In this document: piece after piece, positions 1 to 5,497 of the stretch | Layout of the letters: every line of letters begins with the position of its first letter | Position numbering within the stretch: the stretch's first letter is position 1 | NCBI GenBank assembly: GCA_958448705.1 | Contig: CAUDEY010000045.1 | Location: 1 to 6,444 of the forward strand | Origin: UMGS1322 sp900550765 | GTDB taxonomy: Bacteria; Bacillota; Clostridia; Christensenellales; QALW01 | DNA: 6,444 nt | Reading direction: 5' to 3' | The notes under the pieces: model-generated | Databases searched by the model: none | Told to the model about the DNA's origin: nothing | Seen by the model: the letters and a program-made list of their open reading frames with translations, nothing else | Position numbers and translations under genes: made by a program

Positions 1-16
1 TGCTTCTTTCTACCTC

Positions 17-499
17 TTAATGTATAACCGGAGGTTTTCTATCCAGCGCTTCATTGTTCAGCAGCAGCCCCAACACGGCAAAGCGATAAGTTACAATTTG
101 CCCATGGTCCATTGATTTGCGAATATCCTGAATCCGGACAATTTTTTTCAACGTTTCAAGCTGATCTTCCATCAGATAAAATGTAACCTGCTTATTGATC
201 GGCTTTGCGCCCCGCTTTCCGGTTTGCTCCGGCAGATATTCTATAATATCTTTGCTTTCTGGCAACACATAATAGCTGCTTCGCTTGCCCTCCGGAATCG
301 CAGCGTAGTCTTCCGATCCAAATACAACGCAGTGTTCTGGTTTCACGCTTGCTGCTTTGTTGAGCTCACTGATCAATAATTGATTGGCAATCGTTCCCAC
401 GCGAAGCCCCTGATAAGCGGCTTCCAATTCAAAGCATTCATATATTTCCGGCCGGAAACGAATCAGAACTCTTTCTTTTTTCATTGTGTCCACCGGCAT
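17..499 (-). CDS. Small tandem ribbon-helix-helix-like protein, third gene of the par operon
   Basis: This is a 160-aa protein if the ATG at 499 is used, or 155 aa from the ATG at 484 (MKKERV...). The first ATG overlaps the parB stop in a TGATG arrangement, so translation is probably coupled. The second ATG has only a weak GGTGG upstream. A possible TTG at 502 is less likely. I do not recognise a named family. The N-terminus (strand RVLIRFRP, then two helices reaching about residue 48) has the beta-alpha-alpha look of a ribbon-helix-helix DNA-binding domain. A second similar unit (KQVTFYLMEDQLETLKKI..., then a second helix) occupies the last 55 residues or so, with a charged linker rich in G, K and P between them. 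Inferred role: operon autoregulator or centromere-binding partner of ParA/ParB, judged by position only. The gene ends 16 bp from the window edge, and no terminator is visible. Confidence 0.8.
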   Translation of the reverse strand: MPVDTMKKERVLIRFRPEIYECFELEAAYQGLRVGTIANQLLISELNKAASVKPEHCVVFGSEDYAAIPEGKRSSYYVLPESKDIIEYLPEQTGKRGAKPINKQVTFYLMEDQLETLKKIVRIQDIRKSMDHGQIVTYRFAVLGLLLNNEALDRKPPVIH

Positions 500-1761
500 C
501 AATCGATTGATTCTATGATGTTTTTAAGCTTCATCGAAATCTCGATGATTTCATTCAGCGCCGCAACATCTGCATCACGGGATTCTTTGGATACACCTTT
601 CAGCGCTTTTGCAAATGCCTTACTGCTGTATGCCTTATTCAATTTTTTGACCATTTGGGGAACACTTTTCTGGATCATGCTGCTCTTGGTTTCTGTAACC
701 TCGTGTTCCTTTCGCGCACGGTCCCTGGCGGCTTCTTTTTTGCCCTCGTAATCAATGGCGGAAATTTCTTTCGGTTGGCTGCTTACCTTAGCTTTGCCGT
801 ATTCATCCGCTTTCCCTTTCAGTTCAGCGAGACCATCATCAAAATAAAGAATCGCCTTTTTATAAGCAGCTTCGTATTCTTTGGTCGTTCCCTGCCGCTG
901 TGCATCGTATAGCAGCTCTCTGAATGCGTCATGCAGATTGTCCCGAAGAACCTCTACATAGTTCTTTCCCGCATCTTCTGTATCGCTGCTATGGCAATCT
1001 ACTTCCTGCAATTCGGCAAACCGCTCCGCGATTTCATCCTGTATGTCCTCTTCAAACCGCAGATAAGTCTCACATTCGCTTCTCGTTAAAAATTTATCAT
1101 TTAGAAGTTCTTTTAGTTTGCCCTCCAGCCTCTCTTCGATCCGCGCATCCCGCTCAATCGTGCGTGGATTTACGGTACTGATGCTTTTTGTCGCGCCAAG
1201 GGCTTCTTCTCTGCTCATATTATAAGGTTCTTTTTGCAGGCAGGTGATAAATTCCGCAATCGCCTGGCGGCGAATTGCTTCATCACTGAATCCGCCGCGG
1301 ACCTGCAGGTTTGCGCTGTACAGTAGCACTTTTCTTTCATTTTTAGACAAAGGTGTTATCACAACATTGCAATTTACAATATTCCATGTTGCATCGCCTT
1401 TTTCTTGCAGGTAATTCAATGCACGAAACCGCCGTTCGCCGGAAAGCAAAACATATACCATTCCTTCTTCGCGCTGTTCAGGGAATACAACAAGGTTATG
1501 CATCAGCCCGTTGCGCTTAATATCTTCCGCCAAAATGCGGATGTCTTCATCGTCATCCATTACACGGAAAATCTGGTTATCCGGGTTGGTTCGGATATTA
1601 ACCAACGCAATATATTTATTATCGTATTCAACTTTTCTGTTTTTAGCGAACAAACTATTATAGATGTTGCCCGCCTCGTTATTGTTTACCTCTGCAAGAA
1701 TACTTTTGCCGGGGAGAGCAGGGGACGTTATGTTCCCCTTCATCTTCTTTTTCATTGCCAT
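499..1761 (-). CDS. parB: ParB-family partition protein (CTPase/DNA-binding)
   Basis: This 420-aa protein has the ParB/Srx-type N-terminal domain. A NPDNQ stretch at residues 59-63 matches the NPxQ-like box. The SGERRFRA motif at 107-114 is the nucleotide-binding and clamp-forming motif of ParB CTPases. SANLQ at 149-153 followed by an acidic-basic helix is typical of the domain junction. A probable helix-turn-helix lies around 185-212 (STVNPRTIERDARI). The rest (about 215-420) is helical, charged and not recognisable; it is longer than in Spo0J-type ParBs of about 280-300 aa. The last 60 residues probably form the dimerisation region. The start ATG at 1761 lies one base after the parA stop, with GGGGG 9 nt upstream; a second in-frame ATG at 1755 is possible. 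By family knowledge ParB binds a centromere site and stimulates ParA. Family call is firm; the target site is inferred. Confidence 0.93.
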   Translation of the reverse strand: MAMKKKMKGNITSPALPGKSILAEVNNNEAGNIYNSLFAKNRKVEYDNKYIALVNIRTNPDNQIFRVMDDDEDIRILAEDIKRNGLMHNLVVFPEQREEGMVYVLLSGERRFRALNYLQEKGDATWNIVNCNVVITPLSKNERKVLLYSANLQVRGGFSDEAIRRQAIAEFITCLQKEPYNMSREEALGATKSISTVNPRTIERDARIEERLEGKLKELLNDKFLTRSECETYLRFEEDIQDEIAERFAELQEVDCHSSDTEDAGKNYVEVLRDNLHDAFRELLYDAQRQGTTKEYEAAYKKAILYFDDGLAELKGKADEYGKAKVSSQPKEISAIDYEGKKEAARDRARKEHEVTETKSSMIQKSVPQMVKKLNKAYSSKAFAKALKGVSKESRDADVAALNEIIEISMKLKNIIESID

Positions 1762-1762
1762 T

Positions 1763-2617
1763 TCAGTTCACCCCCATCTTTGCAAGCTGAGCCTTTAGTT
1801 CTTCGTAAGCCTTGCCATAGGCCACCGCAACCGGCTGTGTTTTTGCCATATAGCATACTGGAAGATGCTTCGTAACCGACATATTCACACTAAGGCCGCT
1901 GGGAATCTCCGTTTTATAAAGAGAAGCCCCTAAAACCTGTTTGCACTGGTCGCGGATAATTTTTGTAGTAGCTGCCTTTTTCACTACCATCGTAAGAATT
2001 ACGCCAACGCCTTTCAGATGGCTGCCGGGAGTATTTCGCAGCTCATTGCAGAGCGCATAAGTACGGAACGCCGATTCCTGCGAATTTGCCTCACAAAGAG
2101 AGGGAATCAGCACATAATCCGCCGCATTGATTGCATTCGTCAGCAAGAGTGAATCACGGGTCGGCTGGGTATCAATAATGATGTAATCATAGTCCTCCCG
2201 GACCTGATTTAAAAAGTAATAGAGGAATTCTCCCATATTCGTCAGGCACTTCGGGTCACCCGGCTTGAAGTAGGTTTGTGCATCCTCAAAAATTCCCGGA
2301 ATACGCTGGTTGATCCGCGGCGTCTGCGCGCTGCAGGGGATCATATCTACATTTTCGTATTCCGTTTCGGTGATATAGTCCTTCGTCTTGGTATAACGGA
2401 AGCCATCAAACATATCAAAAAGAGCTCTTCCATTATAAACGCCGCTGGTAATTCCATTGCCGCCGCTCAAAGCGCTCGTCAGGTTTCCCTGCGGGTCTGT
2501 ATCGATGCAAAGAACTTTTTTACCCTCATCGCCCATCAAATAGGCGAGGTTAGAAGCAGTGACCGTTTTTCCTGCTCCGCCTTTCTCGATGGCGATCGTA
2601 ATGATCTGTGCTGCCAT
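1763..2617 (-). CDS. parA: ParA-family partition ATPase
   Basis: This 284-aa protein of the ParA/MinD P-loop family uses ATP-dependent nucleoid binding to position plasmid copies with ParB. The deviant Walker A motif KGGAGKT spans residues 12-18, with the signature lysine at 12 and the P-loop lysine at 17; most relatives read KGGVGKT. Walker A' is CIDTDPQGNLT (37-47) and Walker B is YIIIDTQP (145-152). Length and the motif at the very N-terminus show it lacks the N-terminal helix-turn-helix of type Ia ParAs such as P1 or F, so operon repression must come from another protein. The ATG at 2617 has GAGGG with a 7-nt spacer. parB follows after 1 nt. A strong promoter sits about 190 nt upstream, leaving a long leader that contains two of the three 20-bp repeats. 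Confidence 0.95.
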   Translation of the reverse strand: MAAQIITIAIEKGGAGKTVTASNLAYLMGDEGKKVLCIDTDPQGNLTSALSGGNGITSGVYNGRALFDMFDGFRYTKTKDYITETEYENVDMIPCSAQTPRINQRIPGIFEDAQTYFKPGDPKCLTNMGEFLYYFLNQVREDYDYIIIDTQPTRDSLLLTNAINAADYVLIPSLCEANSQESAFRTYALCNELRNTPGSHLKGVGVILTMVVKKAATTKIIRDQCKQVLGASLYKTEIPSGLSVNMSVTKHLPVCYMAKTQPVAVAYGKAYEELKAQLAKMGVN

Positions 2618-2657
2618 TGGCGTTCCCTCATTTCGTTGGTTGATTATAAAGTGGAAA

Positions 2658-2677
2658 GACTCGGGTACATGTTGTCA
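2658..2677. repeat. Par-region 20-bp direct repeat, copy 1
   Basis: The sequence is GACTCGGGTACATGTTGTCA. It matches copy 3 at 17 of 20 positions and copy 2 at 15 of 20. It lies in the parA leader, 40 bp upstream of the parA start codon. The shared pattern across the three copies is GACTnnnGTACnTGTTGnnA. It is a candidate operator or centromere box for ParB or the small RHH-like protein. Confidence 0.65.
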
Positions 2678-2717
2678 TAAAGTAAAGTTTTCTCTCTTGT
2701 TGTAACTATTATGCGGC

Positions 2718-2737
2718 GACTTGCGTACCTGTTGCTA
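2718..2737. repeat. Par-region 20-bp direct repeat, copy 2
   Basis: The sequence is GACTTGCGTACCTGTTGCTA, in the same orientation as copies 1 and 3. Its start is 60 bp from the start of copy 1. It lies in the parA leader downstream of the inferred transcription start. It is the most diverged copy at the right end (GCTA instead of GTCA). Confidence 0.6.
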
Positions 2738-2809
2738 TTTGATATTGCTGGCAATCTTTTCTTCTTTTACTTCTGTTCTTTCCTGTAAAATGTTCATCTT
2801 AATAAGCTA

Positions 2810-2837
2810 ATTATAGCATACCCGCTCGTCATGTCAA
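2810..2837 (-). promoter_or_regulatory. Near-perfect sigma-A promoter of the parAB operon
   Basis: Read on the minus strand, the -35 box is TTGACA (2837-2832), the spacer is 16 nt, and the -10 box is TATAAT (2815-2810). The -10 is preceded by TGC, giving an extended -10. Both hexamers match consensus exactly. Transcription would start near 2803 and run through a leader of roughly 185 nt to parA at 2617. A 20-bp repeat lies about 50 bp upstream and two lie downstream of the start site, suggesting repression or loading by a Par protein. The promoter is directly visible; its regulation is inferred. Confidence 0.8.
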
Positions 2838-2886
2838 CACGAATCCTGGGGATAATGCCTTCTTTTCCTCTTGATTTACCTGTCAC

Positions 2887-2906
2887 GACTCAAGTACCTG
2901 TTGTCA
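2887..2906. repeat. Par-region 20-bp direct repeat, copy 3
   Basis: The sequence is GACTCAAGTACCTGTTGTCA. It lies upstream of the par promoter -35 box, between that promoter and the rep terminator. GAC at the left and GTC at the right form a weak outer dyad, but the unit is not a full palindrome. No copy was found by eye elsewhere in the window. Confidence 0.65.
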
Positions 2907-2945
2907 ATTTTTCAATTCGTTTGTTTTCGCGCTTTTTCTGAAACA

Positions 2946-2978
2946 AAAAAGAGGTCTGCTTTTTGCAAACCTCTTTTT
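2946..2978 (-). terminator. Intrinsic terminator of rep, possibly bidirectional
   Basis: Two 14-bp arms (2946-2959 and 2965-2978) pair with one C-A mismatch around a TTTTT loop. On the minus strand the hairpin ends in a run of T (TTTTTTGTTT), 26 bp after the rep stop codon, so it should end rep transcription before the par promoter. On the plus strand it also ends in CTCTTTTT, so it might work in both directions. Confidence 0.85.
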
Positions 2979-3003
2979 CATTCTTATACTTCCTTACGTT
3001 CTA

Positions 3004-4563
3004 TTACTCATCAAACTGCGACCAATCGAACTTGAAAAGATCCGTTCTGTCGCCATCCAGTAATGCTGCGCGTTTTGTGCCGTCAGCGATGATCGCGGCA
3101 GAATTTTCTATAATGTCATTATAAACCACCGTGCGGTAATACTGTGCAGATTTTCTTTCCTTTGCGCGTTCAAGCATCGCTTTATATTTAACGCTCATTC
3201 CCAATGCCCAAGTTTTTAGCCCGTTATTATCTTTGATAATCCGGTTCAACGCTTCCAGCGTTTCCTCTGCCTGGTCCCGCTTTTTTGTGTTGGTCAATAT
3301 TTTTGACGTATATGTGAAAATATCGATGAAGATGTTTCGCTCTTCCGGTGTCAGCTTTTTTTCATAGGTCTGATATTGCGCCTTTACCGCCAGTTCATTG
3401 CGTGCCAGGCGATAGGTTGTCGTCAAAATGGCTTCCTTCAGCGGCTGATTGTACTGTTCCAGTGCTTCTTTGCTGACCGAGCTGCGGCGCTTTCTTGGTT
3501 TTCTGCTTACTTCTGTATCAGCGCCTTTATGCTCCTGATGGAACGCTCTGACGCTCTTCATTTCTTCCCGGTTTTTGTACTTGATGAAGATATATAGGAA
3601 CTCGTATTTCCGAACCCCGCGGCGGCGCACCGGCTCATAGTCAAACCACAGGTCTGTCATCTCATTGATCTCGCTTTTGACCATTGCTAGAACGTTCTTT
3701 TCAAAGTCGGAAAATACTTTGTATTTTTCCGTCAGCGGTTTATCGCGGCTGAACTTTTGTGCGGAACTGTCTCTGCTTTTGCCCTTGCTTCTATTGATTT
3801 CATCACGGGTAGGCATGGAAAGCATACCCTTGAATTCTTCCATATCAAACCGCTTATATTTGAACCCTTTCAGTTCTTCCCGCTTATTGGGGAACTTTTG
3901 CAGAACTTCTTCTGTTACAGGTTCAAAAATCAACCCATTGTTATAGGAATAATCTCTGTTTCCGTTGTCATATGACAAAATGATTTCATACACACGCATA
4001 GAATAGGTGCTCTGCATCATCAGCAGGTATTCAATGCTATAGGATGTATAATTGCTTGTCAGCTGTGCAATGTCTTTCCAGATATCTGGGTTAAAGCGCA
4101 TGCTGATCGTCTTTTTCTTCATATCGACGATAGAACCACGGTTCACCCACGACATCGTTTTGTACTGATCATTCCCAAGGGGAACCCAGAACATCCGGTT
4201 TTCCAGGTTTTCAATGGTTTTGCGCAGATAATTTGCATAACCGCTGTCCAACGCATTGACCCCGGTAAGCTTTGCAAAATCGTCAAACGAAATGGTATAG
4301 TACTTCGATGCATCCATATCATGGCGCTGATCGATCTTGGACAGCATCATAAAAAGGATTTTCTGTTCGTTGCGGGGCAGGGAATACTTTGTCCTTTGAA
4401 TTAAATCGTTGCTTTTCGTGATGAAAGAGCCAAACGCCACATTGTCACTTTTCCTGGGCACAAGCTGCTTTTTCTTGCCGTCCGCCTTTTCATCCGGCAG
4501 AACTTCACCAATGATAACATCCGATGATTCTGTCATTGTATTCTTTTCATCTTTATTTTTCAT
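3004..4563 (-). CDS. Rep_3-type plasmid replication initiator
   Basis: This 519-aa protein resembles the Rep_3 (RepB/RepE-like) initiators, which bind iterons through two winged-helix domains and open the origin. The family-typical opening lies at residues 51-75 (SNDLIQRTKYSLPRNEQKIL), followed by the first winged helix (about 85-200; RFNPDIWKDI at 156-165; YSMRVYEIILSY at 187-198). A second winged helix with a long loop (250-280) covers about 215-340. Residues after 350 begin with a basic stretch (KPRKRR, 355-360) and continue as a helical extension of about 160 aa that I do not recognise. Family members are often 250-400 aa, so this one is long. The start is bounded by an in-frame TAG directly upstream (4569-4567). 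No good SD precedes the ATG, which overlaps the stop of a tiny leader frame. Met10 at 4536 is an alternative start. The iterons at 5203-5976 are its presumed binding sites. Confidence 0.88.
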   Translation of the reverse strand: MKNKDEKNTMTESSDVIIGEVLPDEKADGKKKQLVPRKSDNVAFGSFITKSNDLIQRTKYSLPRNEQKILFMMLSKIDQRHDMDASKYYTISFDDFAKLTGVNALDSGYANYLRKTIENLENRMFWVPLGNDQYKTMSWVNRGSIVDMKKKTISMRFNPDIWKDIAQLTSNYTSYSIEYLLMMQSTYSMRVYEIILSYDNGNRDYSYNNGLIFEPVTEEVLQKFPNKREELKGFKYKRFDMEEFKGMLSMPTRDEINRSKGKSRDSSAQKFSRDKPLTEKYKVFSDFEKNVLAMVKSEINEMTDLWFDYEPVRRRGVRKYEFLYIFIKYKNREEMKSVRAFHQEHKGADTEVSRKPRKRRSSVSKEALEQYNQPLKEAILTTTYRLARNELAVKAQYQTYEKKLTPEERNIFIDIFTYTSKILTNTKKRDQAEETLEALNRIIKDNNGLKTWALGMSVKYKAMLERAKERKSAQYYRTVVYNDIIENSAAIIADGTKRAALLDGDRTDLFKFDWSQFDE

Positions 4564-4580
4564 ACGCTACGATTGGACAT
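4560..4580 (-). CDS. Possible six-codon leader peptide coupled to rep
   Basis: On the minus strand an ATG at 4580 opens the frame MSNRSV and stops with TGA at 4562-4560. That stop overlaps the rep start as ATGA. A CGGAG ribosome-binding sequence (4596-4592) sits 11 nt upstream of the leader ATG, while rep itself lacks an SD. The layout suggests rep is translated by reinitiation after this leader, as described for leader-coupled rep genes of some other plasmids. It is seen in sequence but untested; a frame this short could arise by chance. Confidence 0.35.
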   Translation of the reverse strand: MSNRSV

Positions 4581-4581
4581 T

Positions 4582-4595
4582 GGATGCCGTGCTCC
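4582..4595 (-). promoter_or_regulatory. Small hairpin covering the SD of the rep leader
   Basis: In the minus-strand transcript GGAGC (4595-4591) can pair with GC-A-TCC (4587-4582). This gives five base pairs, one bulged A and an ACG loop, placing the only good SD in front of rep in a stem. A second possible pairing, TGGAC (4605-4601) with GTCCA (4578-4574), would also cover the leader ATG. This could limit Rep synthesis. The stems are short, so confidence is low. Confidence 0.35.
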
Positions 4596-4693
4596 GTTTT
4601 GTCCACGCCTTTCTTTAGGAACTAATAGCCCGCCTGTAATAAAACCATACATCACAGAACTGCTAGAATATTTAGAAGAAGGTACACTTACTC

Positions 4694-4706
4694 ATGATAG
4701 TATCAT
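4694..4706. promoter_or_regulatory. Palindrome at the rep promoter -10 / start site
   Basis: ATGATAGTATCAT is a perfect 6+1+6 inverted repeat. It overlaps the edge of the inferred rep -10 box and the expected transcription start near 4698, the classic place for a repressor operator. The binding protein is unknown. Confidence 0.4.
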
Positions 4707-4733
4707 ACTACAGTATCTTCCTGCAAAAGTCAA
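4705..4733 (-). promoter_or_regulatory. Candidate rep promoter
   Basis: On the minus strand, TTGACT (4733-4728) is followed after 17 nt by TAGTAT (4710-4705). The -35 matches consensus at five of six positions and the -10 at four. It is the best promoter seen upstream of rep and would give a leader of about 135 nt. It falls inside the plus-strand protein fragment, so it may be fortuitous or recruited. Confidence 0.45.
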
Positions 4734-4755
4734 TCCTATGGCTGCGCTGCATGTA

Positions 4756-5073
4756 TTACAGTGATGAATCGGTGTTGTGATAGCCGCCCGCCTCGTTGCC
4801 AAGCCTCCACATAATAACCGATGTGTTCCCGCGGATTTTGTCCCGCTGATACAGCCGCATGATGCGGTCCATATAGTGGCTTTCCCACTTGGGGTCGTTG
4901 CTGATGGAGTTGTAGGTCGGCGAGAGCTGCATGGCGAACGTACCGTGCGTCTCCAGGTCATTTTCGTCTACAATATAAATGCCAAGCTCGTCCGCCAGTT
5001 CCAGCAGCAATAGGTCCGGGGGATAGTGCGATGTGCGCACGGTGTCGATGGCTTTTCTTCTTATGGCCCGCAT
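4756..5073 (-). pseudogene. Beta-galactosidase (GH2) internal fragment
   Basis: About 95 residues match the catalytic barrel of LacZ-type beta-galactosidases. TVRTSHYPPD (residues 11-20) corresponds to the RxSHYP substrate-site segment. VDENDLETHG (35-44) carries the metal-site Glu and conserved His. ISNDPKWESHYMDRI (57-71) and LGNEAG (91-96) follow, the latter with the acid/base Glu at 94. A full enzyme is about 1000 aa, so both ends are missing. The first nine or so residues (MRAIRRKAI) are not LacZ-like and come from the flanking inverted repeat. After GNEAGG the match decays within a few residues and meets a TAA. The RDKIRGNTSV stretch replaces the usual RDKNHPSV, suggesting further decay. 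No function is expected; it is transferred debris between rep and its iterons. Confidence 0.8.
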
Positions 5074-5097
5074 TCGTGTTCGCTCCGCTATGCGGGC
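5066..5097. repeat. GC-rich inverted repeat, oriT-like hairpin
   Basis: GCCCGCAT (5066-5073) and ATGCGGGC (5090-5097) are perfect 8-bp arms around a 16-nt loop. On the minus strand the second arm is followed by CATAAG. An inverted repeat next to a short nick region is the general design of mobilisation origins, and MobP-type nick regions often contain TAAG. No relaxase gene is in the window, so this is only a resemblance. It marks the exact point where beta-galactosidase coding begins, so it may instead be the end of a mobile element. Confidence 0.35.
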
Positions 5098-5150
5098 ATC
5101 AATTCCGTTGTTTTATGAGCAATCACCCTGTTGTTCTTCTTTTTCTTTAG

Positions 5151-5200
5151 AATTATATATTTATAAATTTATATCTTATACTTTATTATATATAGAAGAA
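5151..5200. other. AT-rich tract, candidate DNA-unwinding element
   Basis: Only four of these 50 bases are G or C. The stretch includes the 12-bp palindrome TATAAATTTATA (5162-5173). It directly precedes the first iteron at 5203. An AT-rich melting region beside phased iterons is the standard layout of Rep-driven theta origins. It is read as the site of strand opening. Confidence 0.65.
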
Positions 5201-5202
5201 AA

Positions 5203-5312
5203 AGAGGTTCTTTCCCTCCACAACAGAGGTTTCTTCTGGTGATAACGGAGGTTCTTTCATAGAATGGCGGAGATTTTTTCTTTTGGCGGCAGAGGTTGTT
5301 TCCTCTATTTTG
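5203..5312 (+). repeat. Five phased 22-bp iterons (direct)
   Basis: Five copies start at 5203, 5225, 5247, 5269 and 5291, each exactly 22 bp after the last (two helical turns). The conserved core is RGAGGTTYTTTC, usually preceded by C; the other bases vary. Copy 4 has GGAGATTTTTTC and copy 5 AGAGGTTGTTTCC. The constant phase puts all sites on one DNA face, as expected for cooperative binding of a Rep initiator. Copy 5 also forms a small hairpin, AGAGG/CCTCT. This is the strongest origin evidence in the window. Confidence 0.88.
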
Positions 5313-5316
5313 CATG

Positions 5317-5351
5317 GAAAGAATCTCTGTTATACAATGAAAAAATCTCTG
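5317..5351 (-). repeat. Two inverted iterons, 22-bp spacing
   Basis: GAAAGAATCTCTG (5317-5329) and GAAAAAATCTCTG (5339-5351) are reverse-complement copies of the iteron core, again 22 bp apart. They face the five direct copies across a centre near 5310. Between them TTATACAAT (5330-5338) matches a DnaA box at seven of nine positions, too weak to call alone. Confidence 0.75.
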
Positions 5352-5497
5352 TTACCGTGTTGCGTGAACGGGCATAAGGAACAGGCTGGCAACCTGTAAG
5401 AAGCAATCGAAACGACAAGATCATCCCGATGGCACCTGAAAACGGCGGGAAAATGGCTGTGGGCGAAACATGAAGAGGCAGACAGAAGGACTTTTTT
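5352..5497. other. Spacer between iteron groups, no gene seen
   Basis: No reading frame here has a credible start with an SD or protein-like composition. The stretch is richer in G and C than the rest of the origin region and contains no iteron. It separates the phased cluster from the dispersed copies. Confidence 0.5.

Larger units (their letters stand above)
4624..4764 (+). pseudogene. C-terminal fragment of an unrecognised protein
   Basis: In one plus-strand frame the sequence reads from SPPVIKPYITELLEYLEEG to ...PAKVNPMAALHVLQ, ending in TGA at 4762-4764. The composition (acidic amphipathic helix, normal codon use with many A- and T-ending codons) looks like real protein, unlike a random frame. 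The frame is open back to about 4573, but nothing there looks like a proper start and no SD is present. It therefore looks like a truncated 3' end left by recombination. I do not recognise the family. It runs opposite to rep and contains the presumed rep promoter. It abuts the beta-galactosidase fragment, so at least one junction lies near 4765. Confidence 0.35.

Noticed and set aside
29..39. Iteron-like CGGAGGTTTTC near the left end
   Set aside because: A single imperfect match inside the end of a coding region; probably chance.
655..1181. Plus-strand frames opposite parB
   Set aside because: Shadows of the clearly coding minus strand.
2618..3003. Canonical Spo0J-type parS (TGTTTCACGTGAAACA)
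   Set aside because: Not seen by eye in the par region; the 20-bp repeats there have a different sequence.
3947..3958. Iteron-like AATCTCTG inside rep
   Set aside because: Short core only, inside coding sequence encoding conserved Rep residues; no neighbouring copies.
4692..4961. 89-codon minus-strand frame overlapping the beta-galactosidase fragment
   Set aside because: It is an alternative-frame shadow of the GH2 sequence and is rich in S, T, R and C without structure.
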